Shown: piece after piece, positions 1-6,478 of the stretch
Layout of the letters: each line of letters starts with the position of its first letter
Position numbering within the stretch: the stretch's first letter is position 1
Source of the DNA: Finegoldia magna
GTDB lineage: Bacteria > Bacillota > Clostridia > Tissierellales > Peptoniphilaceae
Direction of reading: 5' to 3'
NCBI RefSeq assembly: GCF_018371055.1
Contig: NZ_JAGYZD010000011.1
Location: 1 to 17,698 of the forward strand
Length of the DNA: 17,698 bases
The notes under the pieces: model-generated
Seen by the model: the letters and a program-made list of their open reading frames with translations, nothing else
Told to the model about the DNA's origin: nothing
The model's database searches: none
Made by a program: the position numbers and the translations under genes

Positions 1-168
1 TATGCCCACCTAAAGGCACAAGAGGAAAATAGAGAGATTGAATTATCCTGTGCAATCGGAGATGAAACTGTTGATGGTAGACCATATTCAGAAATTGTAG
101 AAATTGCTAGAAACTACATTAATTCTATTGGTGGTTTTGAGGAATTTGCTAAGTGGGGGCTTATATGA
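1..168 (+). CDS. Hypothetical phage protein, C-terminal fragment
   Basis: Reading frame 1 is open from the window edge to TGA at 166-168 and gives the last 55 residues of a protein that begins outside the window. The visible part is charged, with a motif around DGRPYSEIVEIARNYI and the ending EFAKWGLI. The stop overlaps the ATG of the methyltransferase gene (ATGA at 165-168), so the two genes are probably translationally coupled in one operon. I do not recognise the family. In related phage clusters a small terminase or HNH nuclease gene can sit here, but the visible residues do not match the ends of those proteins that I know, so no function is assigned. Confidence 0.7.
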   Translation, partial: YAHLKAQEENREIELSCAIGDETVDGRPYSEIVEIARNYINSIGGFEEFAKWGLI

Positions 169-1400
169 TTACAACCAAAGAAATGAAATTAGTTGATATT
201 GAAAAACTTGTACCCTATGTAAACAATGCAAGAACTCACTCACAAGACCAGATTAACAAACTACGTTCATCAATTCGAGAATTTGGTTTTATCAATCCTG
301 TAATTATTGATAAAGACTACGGAGTTATTGCAGGCCATGGAAGAATTATGGCAGCTAAGGAAGAAGGTATAAAAGAAGTACCTTGTGTCTTTGCAGAACA
401 TCTAAATGAGGCGCAGAAGAAAGCATATATATTAGCTGATAACAGAATGGCTCTTGATGCTGGATGGGATGAAGAACTACTAAGAGTAGAAATTGAATCC
501 TTAGAAGATTATGGTTTTAATGTAGAACTTACTGGTTTTTCACCAGATGAATTATCTAATATTTTTGACCTAGGGAATGACACAGAAGATGATGGTTTTG
601 ATGTAGATAAAGAATTAGAAAAACCTACGTTTTCAAAAGCTGGAGATATTTGGACTTTAGGTAAACACAAACTTGTTTGTGGAGATTCTACAGATGAGAC
701 TATTTATGAGAAATTAATGGGAGAATCAAAAGCAAATCTTATCATCACAGACCCTCCATACAACGTAAACTATGAAGGAACAGCTGGAAAAATTAAAAAT
801 GACAATATGGAGCAAAGCAAATTCTATGAATTTTTACTAAGCTCTTTTTTAAATATGGAAAAGTTCCTCGCAGATGATGGTTCGATATATGTTTTCCATG
901 CTGATACAGAAGGACTTAATTTCAGAAAGGCATTTCAAGATGCTGGATTTTATTTATCTGGTACTTGTATCTGGAAGAAACAGTCTCTTGTACTTGGAAG
1001 AAGTCCTTACCAGTGGCAACATGAACCAATTCTCTATGGCTGGAAGAAAAAAGGAAAACACAACTGGTACACAGGAAGGAAAGAGTCTACCATTTGGGAA
1101 TTTGATAAACCAAGAAAAAATGGCGACCATCCTACTATGAAACCTATCCCTCTTTTATCTTATCCGATTAAAAACTCATCAATGACAAACTCCATTGTAC
1201 TTGATCCATTTGGTGGAAGTGGGAGTACACTAATAGCTTGTGAGCAGACTGATAGGATTTGTAGGATGATTGAACTTGATGAAAAGTTTGTAGATGTCAT
1301 TGTAAATAGATTTATTGAATTAGTTGGTAGTGATAAAGATGTAAGTCTTTTAAGAGATGGAAAAGAGTATAAATACTCAGAGGTATTAAAAGATGAATAA
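165..1400 (+). CDS. ParB-domain DNA methyltransferase (DPPY type, probable N6-adenine)
   Basis: Two-domain phage DNA methyltransferase of 411 aa. Residues about 9-105 form a ParB/Srx-like domain (VDIEKLVPYVNNARTH..., with AGHGR at 56-60), which probably helps DNA binding. Residues about 160-385 form an N6/N4 amino-methyltransferase domain with DPPY (196-199) ahead of the SAM-binding loop DPFGGSGST (347-355), the beta-class order. DPPY usually marks adenine-N6 methylation; the target site cannot be read. I chose ATG 165, which overlaps the upstream stop and has GGGGG at 155-159, over the in-frame GTG at 153, which would add four residues. The 3' end overlaps the cytosine methyltransferase start by 8 nt. 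No cognate nuclease is visible, so it probably protects phage DNA from host restriction. Confidence 0.93.
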   Translation: MITTKEMKLVDIEKLVPYVNNARTHSQDQINKLRSSIREFGFINPVIIDKDYGVIAGHGRIMAAKEEGIKEVPCVFAEHLNEAQKKAYILADNRMALDAGWDEELLRVEIESLEDYGFNVELTGFSPDELSNIFDLGNDTEDDGFDVDKELEKPTFSKAGDIWTLGKHKLVCGDSTDETIYEKLMGESKANLIITDPPYNVNYEGTAGKIKNDNMEQSKFYEFLLSSFLNMEKFLADDGSIYVFHADTEGLNFRKAFQDAGFYLSGTCIWKKQSLVLGRSPYQWQHEPILYGWKKKGKHNWYTGRKESTIWEFDKPRKNGDHPTMKPIPLLSYPIKNSSMTNSIVLDPFGGSGSTLIACEQTDRICRMIELDEKFVDVIVNRFIELVGSDKDVSLLRDGKEYKYSEVLKDE

Positions 1401-2730
1401 AGAACTAACATTAGGTTCACTATTTGACGGCAGTGGAGGATTCCCTTTAGCTGCTATTTTTTGTGGGATAAAACCTATATGGGCATCGGAGGTTGAGCCT
1501 TTTCCAATAAGAGTTACACAGAAAAACCTACCTCAAGTTAAACATTTAGGGGATATAAAAGATATCGATGGGTCTCTAATTGAACCTGCTGATATCATTT
1601 CCTTTGGCAGTCCTTGCCAAGATCTATCAATCGCAGGTAAAAGGGCAGGACTTGAAGGAAAAAAATCTAACCTTTTTTATGAGGCGATTAGAGTTATAAA
1701 AGAAATGAGGTGTAAGAGTAATGGTAAGTATCCAAGATACCTACTATGGGAAAATGTGCCAGGAGCCTTCTCATCTAACAAAGGAGAGGACTTTAGATGC
1801 GTCCTTGAAGAAATTACAAGAATTAAAGATTCCACAGTTAAACTTTCTCGACCACCGAGATGGCACAGTGCAGGAGAAATCCTGGGAGATAATTTTTCCC
1901 TTGCTTGGAGAGTCCTTGATTCTAAATACTTCGGAGTGCCCCAACGAAGGAGAAGAATCTTCCTTGTCGCAGATCTTGATGGAGGAAGTTCCAGAGAAAT
2001 ATTATTTGAGCAAAAAAGCTTGTCAGGGGATACTTCAGAGGGCTGCGAGAAAGGAAAAAGAAATACCAGAGCCATTAAAGAAAGCTTTAATAAAACAATC
2101 TGTTTAAATGACCAAGGTGGAGAAAGAATGGATATATCTGAGGATTTATCTGGAACACTAAGAGCAAAGGCAGGTAATCCTCCTCTTTTATATGATATAA
2201 GACAAACTTCTGAAAATACAAAAAATGAAAGACATAATATTTATGAGTGTGACGTTTCAAGAACTATAGATACATCTGGAAATACTCCTACTAGAAATCA
2301 AGGTGGAGTTGCAATAGTAGAAGACATCTACACCATGAGCAAGAATTCTCATTTTACAAAAGCAGACAAGAATATATCGTCTTCTTTAGTTGCTACTGAT
2401 TATAAAGATCCACCTCTTGTTAATCAGAAACTTGTAAGAAGATTAACACCAAAAGAATGTGGAAGATTACAAGGATTTCCAGATTACTGGTGTGATGACT
2501 TAGGAATAGAAAATTCAACGGATGAAGATGTATCCTTTTGGAGAGAGGTTTTTGATAAGGATGCTGAAATAAAAGGTCTTAAAAAGAAGAAAACAGATAA
2601 GCAAATATTAAAATGGCTTAAAAATCCTCATACAGATTCAGCAGAATATAAAATGTGGGGCAATGGGATTGCTCTTCCATGTGCAATATATATCTTTAAA
2701 AGCCTTGTAAATACAGCAAATAAGACTTGA
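1393..2730 (+). CDS. DNA (cytosine-5-)-methyltransferase
   Basis: Phage-type C5-cytosine methyltransferase of 445 aa. The motifs come in the standard order: motif I near GSLFDGSGGFPLAA (8-21), catalytic motif IV GSPCQDLS with Cys75, motif VI ENV (120-122), motif VIII QRRRRIF (184-190), motif IX RRLTPKECGRLQGFP (349-363) and motif X GNGIALP (423-429). The target-recognition region between VIII and IX is about 160 residues long and holds three loosely similar segments (about 251-267, 288-309 and 328-343), each with an S-x-T/S-L/I-type start and a proline-rich or glycine-rich end. A lysine-rich insertion of about 50 residues lies between IX and X. The gene starts inside the end of the adenine-type methyltransferase gene, implying coupled expression. 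The methylated sequence is unknown. Confidence 0.95.
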   Translation: MNKELTLGSLFDGSGGFPLAAIFCGIKPIWASEVEPFPIRVTQKNLPQVKHLGDIKDIDGSLIEPADIISFGSPCQDLSIAGKRAGLEGKKSNLFYEAIRVIKEMRCKSNGKYPRYLLWENVPGAFSSNKGEDFRCVLEEITRIKDSTVKLSRPPRWHSAGEILGDNFSLAWRVLDSKYFGVPQRRRRIFLVADLDGGSSREILFEQKSLSGDTSEGCEKGKRNTRAIKESFNKTICLNDQGGERMDISEDLSGTLRAKAGNPPLLYDIRQTSENTKNERHNIYECDVSRTIDTSGNTPTRNQGGVAIVEDIYTMSKNSHFTKADKNISSSLVATDYKDPPLVNQKLVRRLTPKECGRLQGFPDYWCDDLGIENSTDEDVSFWREVFDKDAEIKGLKKKKTDKQILKWLKNPHTDSAEYKMWGNGIALPCAIYIFKSLVNTANKT

Positions 2731-2775
2731 TATAAATCAGCATTTGAGCAATATATGTATGTAAGAGGTGATTAG

Positions 2776-3000
2776 ATGATTTCAAAGGAAATGATTAAAA
2801 CTTTAAAAGAAGTATATCCAGATGGAACAAGAATTAAATTAATTAAGATGGATGATATACAAGCACCACCAAAAGGAACTCTAGGTACAGTTTATGGAGT
2901 GGATTCTATTGGATCAATCCTAGTAAAATGGGATAATGGTTCAACATTAAATGTGATTTTCAAGGAAGATATTATAGAAAAAATATCGGATAAAGATTGA
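2776..3000 (+). CDS. DUF4314 family small protein
   Basis: A 74-aa protein that I recognise as the DUF4314 family. It has the characteristic run of YPDGTRIKLIKMDD, then QAPPKGTLGTVYGVD, then GSILVKWDNGSTLNV (about residues 14-61), a compact beta-rich, SH3-like pattern. Its function is unknown. Such proteins recur beside methyltransferase and terminase genes in phages of Firmicutes, so a role in the DNA-modification or packaging module is plausible but inferred. GAGGTGAT at 2765-2772 serves as ribosome binding site. The 45-nt gap before it shows no promoter or hairpin, so it probably belongs to the methyltransferase transcript. Confidence 0.85.
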   Translation: MISKEMIKTLKEVYPDGTRIKLIKMDDIQAPPKGTLGTVYGVDSIGSILVKWDNGSTLNVIFKEDIIEKISDKD

Positions 3001-3092
3001 AAAATAGCTGTTATTTAAGCGAAAATTACTTGACTTATCTTCGATAGTACGGGAATATGTACATAACAAAAAGAGATAAGGAGATAAAGAAA

Positions 3093-3467
3093 ATGAAAAA
3101 AATAGACATTTTAGAAAACCTTGAAACAAACGAAGATTTCCAAGAAAACAAAATCAACTACAACTTTTATTGGGCCTACGAAAAAGCTAAAAGAGCAGGA
3201 CTTGAAAGACTAGACTTTGAAGAATTAGGATTTGAAAAAGACTACCTAGAAATTATAGAAAACCTTGAGAGATTTGAAATTAAAGAATTTACAATTTCAG
3301 ACCAATCCACAGCACTTATGAATGAATTACAAGCACTCAAAAATAAAGGATATTTCATAGTCGACTTAATCGAACAAGAAACAGGAAGAACAAACTGGAA
3401 TTTTGAAACAAAAGAAGACGAAAAAGAAATAAAGCCAGCTTTACTTCTAAGAAAGATTCAAAAATAA
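3093..3467 (+). CDS. Hypothetical protein, mobile-element accessory type
   Basis: An acidic 124-aa protein beginning MKKIDILENLET. I chose ATG 3093 because AAGGAG (3078-3083) precedes it by 9 nt; an earlier in-frame ATG at 3057 has no ribosome binding site. The stretch FYWAYEKAKRAGLERLDFEE followed by IKEFTIS and a late NKGYFIVDLIEQETG resembles small accessory proteins on Firmicutes plasmids, conjugative elements and phages that share an 'EFTIS' core. I recall this only loosely and assign no function. C-ending Asn/Asp/Tyr codons (AAC, GAC, TAC) are more frequent than in the flanking phage genes, which hints at a separate origin. It is paired with the next gene, whose N-terminus is similar. 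Confidence 0.7.
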   Translation: MKKIDILENLETNEDFQENKINYNFYWAYEKAKRAGLERLDFEELGFEKDYLEIIENLERFEIKEFTISDQSTALMNELQALKNKGYFIVDLIEQETGRTNWNFETKEDEKEIKPALLLRKIQK

Positions 3468-3479
3468 AAGAGAGTTACC

Positions 3480-3767
3480 ATGAAAAAAGATATCCTAGAA
3501 AGATTAGAAACAGAAGTCAAAGCCTGCAAAAGATACGCTGAAAATTCAATAAAAAAATCAAGAGAAGGAAATATTGGATCAGCAATTAACCTTTTAGACA
3601 TAGCAGGAGCAGCAAAGAAATGTGCAGACCAACTTCATGAAGAACTTTGGAAAGAGTCACAAGGAAACCTAAACGAAGAAGAATTTGAACTTTTTGCAGA
3701 ATCAGAAACATTAGATAGAGAACTTAAGAAAGCCTATAAAGAATTAGACATAGCAAGACAAAGATAA
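3480..3767 (+). CDS. Hypothetical small helical protein
   Basis: A 95-aa protein predicted by eye to be almost wholly alpha-helical and highly charged, with Glu/Lys-rich segments that could form coiled coils. It has no membrane segment and no catalytic motif that I can see. It starts 12 nt after the preceding stop with a weak purine-rich site (AGAGAG, about 3468-3473) upstream. Its first residues (MKKDILERLETEV) echo those of its neighbour (MKKIDILENLETNE), so the pair may share an N-terminal element or come from one cassette. By position just before TerL it could be considered for small terminase, but nothing in the sequence supports that. Function unknown. Confidence 0.65.
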   Translation: MKKDILERLETEVKACKRYAENSIKKSREGNIGSAINLLDIAGAAKKCADQLHEELWKESQGNLNEEEFELFAESETLDRELKKAYKELDIARQR

Positions 3768-3778
3768 AAATAAAATTT

Positions 3779-3800
3779 AAATAGAGTCTAGGCTCTATTT
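3779..3800 (+). repeat. Perfect 8-bp inverted repeat (hairpin)
   Basis: AAATAGAG at 3779-3786 and CTCTATTT at 3793-3800 are exact reverse complements around the 6-nt loop TCTAGG. Only a short TTT at the end of the stem follows, so on its own it is a weak terminator. It lies 12 nt before the stronger terminator hairpin in the 97-nt gap before TerL. The gap could also hold a packaging-related site, but no evidence decides this. Confidence 0.55.
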
Positions 3801-3811
3801 GTCGTAGTAGA

Positions 3812-3836
3812 AGTCACAAGCAGGTGACTATTTTTT
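3812..3836 (+). terminator. Rho-independent terminator upstream of terL
   Basis: A 6-bp perfect stem, AGTCAC (3812-3817) with GTGACT (3824-3829), has loop AAGCAG and is followed by A and then six T (3831-3836). It closes the transcript of the methyltransferase and small-gene region. No promoter is visible between it and terL, whose start is only 28 nt downstream, so late transcription must either read through or be antiterminated. Confidence 0.7.
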
Positions 3837-3864
3837 ATGCCCGTTTTTAGAGGAGGGATGTCAA

Positions 3865-5454
3865 ATGAAATACAAACCAACAGAATTTATGCTAGAAACT
3901 TCTCATTATGATAAAAACAAAGCAGACTATGCTGTTACCTTTATAGAATGCCTTAAACACACAAAAGGTAGATGGGCAGGTAAAGACTTCAAGCTTATTG
4001 ATTGGCAAGAAGAAATCATTAGAGATTTGTTTGGAATTGTGAAAGATACAGGATATCGACAATTTAATACAGCATATATTGAAATACCAAAGAAGATGGG
4101 AAAATCTGAACTTGCTGCTGCTGTAGCACTTCTTCTAACTTGTGGTGATGGAGAAGAAAGAGCGGAGGTATATGGATGTGCTGCCGAAAGACAGCAAGCA
4201 ACTATAGTTTTTGATGTTGCTGCTGATATGGTAAGAATGTCTCCAGCACTTTCTAAAAGAGTAAAGATTCTAGCATCTCAAAAGAGAATGATATATAAGC
4301 CTACCAATTCATTTTATCAAGTTTTATCTGCAGAGGCTTATTCTAAACACGGATTTAATATTCATGGTGTGGTCTTTGATGAACTTCATACTCAGCCTAA
4401 TAGAAAACTTTTTGATGTTATGACAAAGGGGTCTGGTGATGCAAGAACCCAACCTTTATATTTTCTTATAACAACTGCTGGAACAGATACCAAATCAATT
4501 TGCTACGAAACTCATCAAAAGGCAGTCGACATACTTGAAGGCAGAAAAACTGATCCAACTTTTTATCCTGTAATCTATGGAGCAGATAGAGAAGATGATT
4601 GGACAGATGAAAAAGTATGGCATAAGGCAAATCCGTCTCTTGGAATTACAGTTCCAATAGAAAAAGTGAGACAAGCTTGTGAATCGGCTAAACAAAATCC
4701 AACTGAAGAAAATGCCTTCAGACAGTTAAGATTAAATCAGTGGGTCAAACAAGCAATTAGGTGGATGCCTATGGAAAAGTGGGATTTATGTAATTTTGCT
4801 GTTAATGAAGAAGAATTAAAAGGAAGAGTTTGTTATGGAGGTCTTGACCTATCATCGACAACAGATATTACGGCCTTCGTTTTAGTCTTTCCTCCATTAG
4901 ATGAAGATGATAAGTATCAAATATTACCTTACTTTTGGTTGCCTGAAGATAATCTCGACCTAAGAGTAAAAAGAGACCATGTAAACTATGATCTATGGAA
5001 AAAACAAGGCTATATTATGACAACAGAAGGTAATGTAGTTCATTATGGTTTTATAGAAAAATTTATAGAGGACTTAGGTGAGATTTATAACATTAGAGAA
5101 ATTGCCTTTGATAGGTGGGGAGCAGTTCAGATGGTTCAAAACTTAGAAGGTATGGGTTTTACAGTAGTTCCTTTTGCTCAAGGATTTAAAGATATGTCTC
5201 CGCCAACAAAAGAATTAATGAAACTAACCCTTGAAAGAAAAATAGCCCACGGAGGACATCCAGTATTAAGATGGATGATGGACAATATCTTTATACGAAC
5301 AGATCCTGCTGGAAACATAAAAGCAGATAAGGAAAAATCTACAGAAAAGATTGATGGTGTAATTGCTACAATAATGGCTCTTGATAGGGCAATAAGGTGT
5401 GGTAATGATACAAGTGAATCGGTGTATGATGATAGAGGTCTTATAGTGTTTTAG
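3865..5454 (+). CDS. terL: Phage terminase large subunit (Terminase_1 / HK97 type)
   Basis: DNA-packaging motor ATPase and nuclease, 529 aa, a normal length for this family. The ATPase domain carries the Walker A-like loop IPKKMGKS (74-81), the Walker B FDE in GVVFDELHTQP (168-178) and the coupling-type motif LITTAG (201-206). The C-terminal RNase H-like nuclease domain starts near YGGLDLSSTTDITAF (324-338), where Asp328 is the likely metal ligand, and ends around KIDGVIATIMALDRAI. It docks on the portal and translocates DNA into the prohead. The ribosome binding site is AGAGGAGGG (3849-3857). The stop is TAG, embedded in an AGGAGGTGG sequence that once probably served the portal gene. In this phage type the portal normally follows directly; here a two-gene cargo intervenes. 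Confidence 0.96.
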   Translation: MKYKPTEFMLETSHYDKNKADYAVTFIECLKHTKGRWAGKDFKLIDWQEEIIRDLFGIVKDTGYRQFNTAYIEIPKKMGKSELAAAVALLLTCGDGEERAEVYGCAAERQQATIVFDVAADMVRMSPALSKRVKILASQKRMIYKPTNSFYQVLSAEAYSKHGFNIHGVVFDELHTQPNRKLFDVMTKGSGDARTQPLYFLITTAGTDTKSICYETHQKAVDILEGRKTDPTFYPVIYGADREDDWTDEKVWHKANPSLGITVPIEKVRQACESAKQNPTEENAFRQLRLNQWVKQAIRWMPMEKWDLCNFAVNEEELKGRVCYGGLDLSSTTDITAFVLVFPPLDEDDKYQILPYFWLPEDNLDLRVKRDHVNYDLWKKQGYIMTTEGNVVHYGFIEKFIEDLGEIYNIREIAFDRWGAVQMVQNLEGMGFTVVPFAQGFKDMSPPTKELMKLTLERKIAHGGHPVLRWMMDNIFIRTDPAGNIKADKEKSTEKIDGVIATIMALDRAIRCGNDTSESVYDDRGLIVF

Positions 5455-5469
5455 GAGGTGGGAATATAG
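5449..5469 (+). repeat. Left copy of direct repeat flanking the cargo island
   Basis: This 21-nt segment contains TTTTAGGAGGTGG followed by an AATATA core. It matches 6458-6478 at 19 of 21 positions. It covers the terL stop codon and a strong ribosome binding site that now has no gene behind it: read from ATA 5466 only seven codons follow before TGA. It looks like the remnant of the original portal translation start. Confidence 0.7.
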
Positions 5470-5482
5470 GAATAAATAAAAA

Positions 5483-5500
5483 TAGTTGACCAATCAACTA
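5483..5500 (+). promoter_or_regulatory. Palindromic operator, probable MarR binding site
   Basis: TAGTTGACCAATCAACTA is a perfect 7-bp inverted repeat around CCAA and fully overlaps the -35 box of the cargo promoter. MarR-family regulators bind palindromes of about this size, and several use TTGA/TCAA-type half sites. Because the second gene of the operon encodes a MarR protein, autorepression is the simplest reading. The binding itself is inferred. Confidence 0.7.
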
Positions 5501-5514
5501 AATAGAAGTATAAT
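5486..5514 (+). promoter_or_regulatory. Sigma-A promoter of the MarR cargo operon
   Basis: The -35 box TTGACC (5486-5491) and a perfect -10 box TATAAT (5509-5514) are separated by the optimal 17 nt. The transcript would begin around 5521 and run into the membrane-protein gene at 5543, whose ribosome binding site AAGGAAGGTG lies at 5525-5534. This is the only convincing vegetative promoter I see in the window, which suits a gene set expressed during lysogeny rather than with the late phage genes. Confidence 0.85.
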
Positions 5515-5542
5515 TTAATCATCAAAGGAAGGTGAGTAAATT

Positions 5543-5962
5543 ATGAAATATAAAAGATATATCTTCCCTATTCTAATGGGAAGTACAATGAGCGTGATAA
5601 TGTCTCAGATTAATACAGGAAAAATTATTATCCCAAGTGTAATAACAATGATGTTATTACAATCGATAGTTGCAAGTTTTGCATCTTTAATTTTTCCGGC
5701 TGGTATTATAGGAGCTAAATTAACAAAAAAATTATATAGAGGAAAATCATACAATATTTTCTTAATAATTTCATCAATATTACCAGCAATCTATTTTACT
5801 GCAATTATGTCTATTAGTGGATTATTGAAGATGAAAGGATATGATGAGAACTTCTGGAAGATGTATTTTTCTACTTTTCCTATGAATGTTTTGTGTGGAT
5901 ATTTGGCAAGTATTTTTTGGAATGTAATATTAGATAAAACATTAATAGGAAAAGAGATATAA
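5543..5962 (+). CDS. Small integral membrane protein (DUF2798-like), cargo gene
   Basis: A hydrophobic 139-aa protein with about four membrane segments (roughly residues 6-23, 29-55, 71-95 and 112-130) and a basic loop TKKLYRGK (61-68), with no export signal of a secreted protein. The MGSTMSVIMSQINTG start resembles DUF2798 proteins, small bacterial membrane proteins of unknown function; the similarity is from memory and moderate. It is the first gene after a MarR-type operator/promoter and is followed after 1 nt by the MarR gene, so it is the likely regulated target. It has no role in phage assembly that I can see. Possible roles are a transporter-like or stress-related lysogenic-conversion factor, all inferred. 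Confidence 0.75.
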   Translation: MKYKRYIFPILMGSTMSVIMSQINTGKIIIPSVITMMLLQSIVASFASLIFPAGIIGAKLTKKLYRGKSYNIFLIISSILPAIYFTAIMSISGLLKMKGYDENFWKMYFSTFPMNVLCGYLASIFWNVILDKTLIGKEI

Positions 5963-5963
5963 A

Positions 5964-6389
5964 ATGGAAAAAAGTATTGGAAAACTTATAACATATTTAG
6001 CTAGATGCATCCAACAAGAATTAAAAGATGTCCTTAAACCATTTGATATAAGAGTAGGTGAAGAACCATATTATATAGCACTTACAAAAAAAGATGGATT
6101 GACTCAAGAAGAATTAACAAAAATAGTAAAGGTAGATAAAGCAGCTACAGCTAGAATGGTTAAATCGTTAGAACAAAAAGGATATATAAGTCGAGAAATA
6201 GATGCAGAAGATAGGAGAAATAAAAAAATATATCTTACAGAAAAAGGAAGATTAAAATATGAACCATTGAGCAAAGCCTTACAAAATTTTAATACAGCTC
6301 TAACGAAAGAATGGACAGATGATCAGTATAAATTAGTTTATGAAAGTTTAGAAATGTTAATAGATAAATTTGAAAAAGATAACAAATAA
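5964..6389 (+). CDS. MarR family transcriptional regulator
   Basis: A 141-aa MarR/SlyA-type winged-helix protein of normal family length. The N-terminal helix is the dimerisation arm (1-25). The helix-turn-helix is GLTQEELTKIVKVDKAATAR followed by MVKSLEQKGYI (about 45-75), and the wing carries the family signature DAEDRRNKKIYLT (80-92) with the conserved D-x-R type residues. The C-terminal helices (about 105-140) complete the dimer interface. It starts 1 nt after the membrane-protein stop with a poor ribosome binding site, so translation is probably coupled. It most likely binds the palindrome at 5483-5500 and represses its own operon until a ligand, often a phenolic or oxidant in this family, releases it. 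The ligand is unknown. Confidence 0.92.
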   Translation: MEKSIGKLITYLARCIQQELKDVLKPFDIRVGEEPYYIALTKKDGLTQEELTKIVKVDKAATARMVKSLEQKGYISREIDAEDRRNKKIYLTEKGRLKYEPLSKALQNFNTALTKEWTDDQYKLVYESLEMLIDKFEKDNK

Positions 6390-6421
6390 AACCCTTTTTA
6401 TCTAAGAATATGTAACAATAT

Positions 6422-6450
6422 AAGCATCTACAAAGTAGGTGCTTTTCTTA
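6422..6450 (+). terminator. Rho-independent terminator closing the cargo operon
   Basis: AAGCATCTAC (6422-6431) pairs with GTAGGTGCTT (6435-6444), ten pairs with one G-U, around loop AAA, then TTCTTA. It isolates the MarR operon from the head genes. No promoter is seen between it and the portal start at about 6475, so late mRNA must pass it. Confidence 0.75.
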
Positions 6451-6457
6451 TACCTAA

Positions 6458-6478
6458 TTTTAGGAGGTGGTAATATAA
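6458..6478 (+). repeat. Right copy of direct repeat flanking the cargo island
   Basis: It matches 5449-5469 at 19 of 21 positions (TTTTAGGAGGTGG, then AATATA) and supplies the working ribosome binding site AGGAGG (6462-6467) of the portal gene. The two copies bracket the promoter, membrane-protein gene, MarR gene and terminator. Confidence 0.7.

Noticed and set aside
3030..3061. Possible promoter before the small-gene pair (TTGACT at 3030-3035).
   Set aside because: No acceptable -10 box lies 16-18 nt downstream; the nearest AT-rich hexamer (TATGTA) is 20 nt away, so it is not listed as a feature.
3057..3092. Upstream in-frame ATG at 3057 as start of the small protein.
   Set aside because: It has no ribosome binding site; AAGGAG at 3078-3083 points to ATG 3093.
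3480..3767. Small terminase subunit encoded just before terL.
   Set aside because: The position is suggestive, but no recognisable small-terminase helix-turn-helix or family motif is visible.
6439..6474. GTG 6439 as the portal start.
   Set aside because: It lies within the terminator hairpin and ahead of the strong ribosome binding site, and would add a non-family hydrophobic leader of 12 residues.
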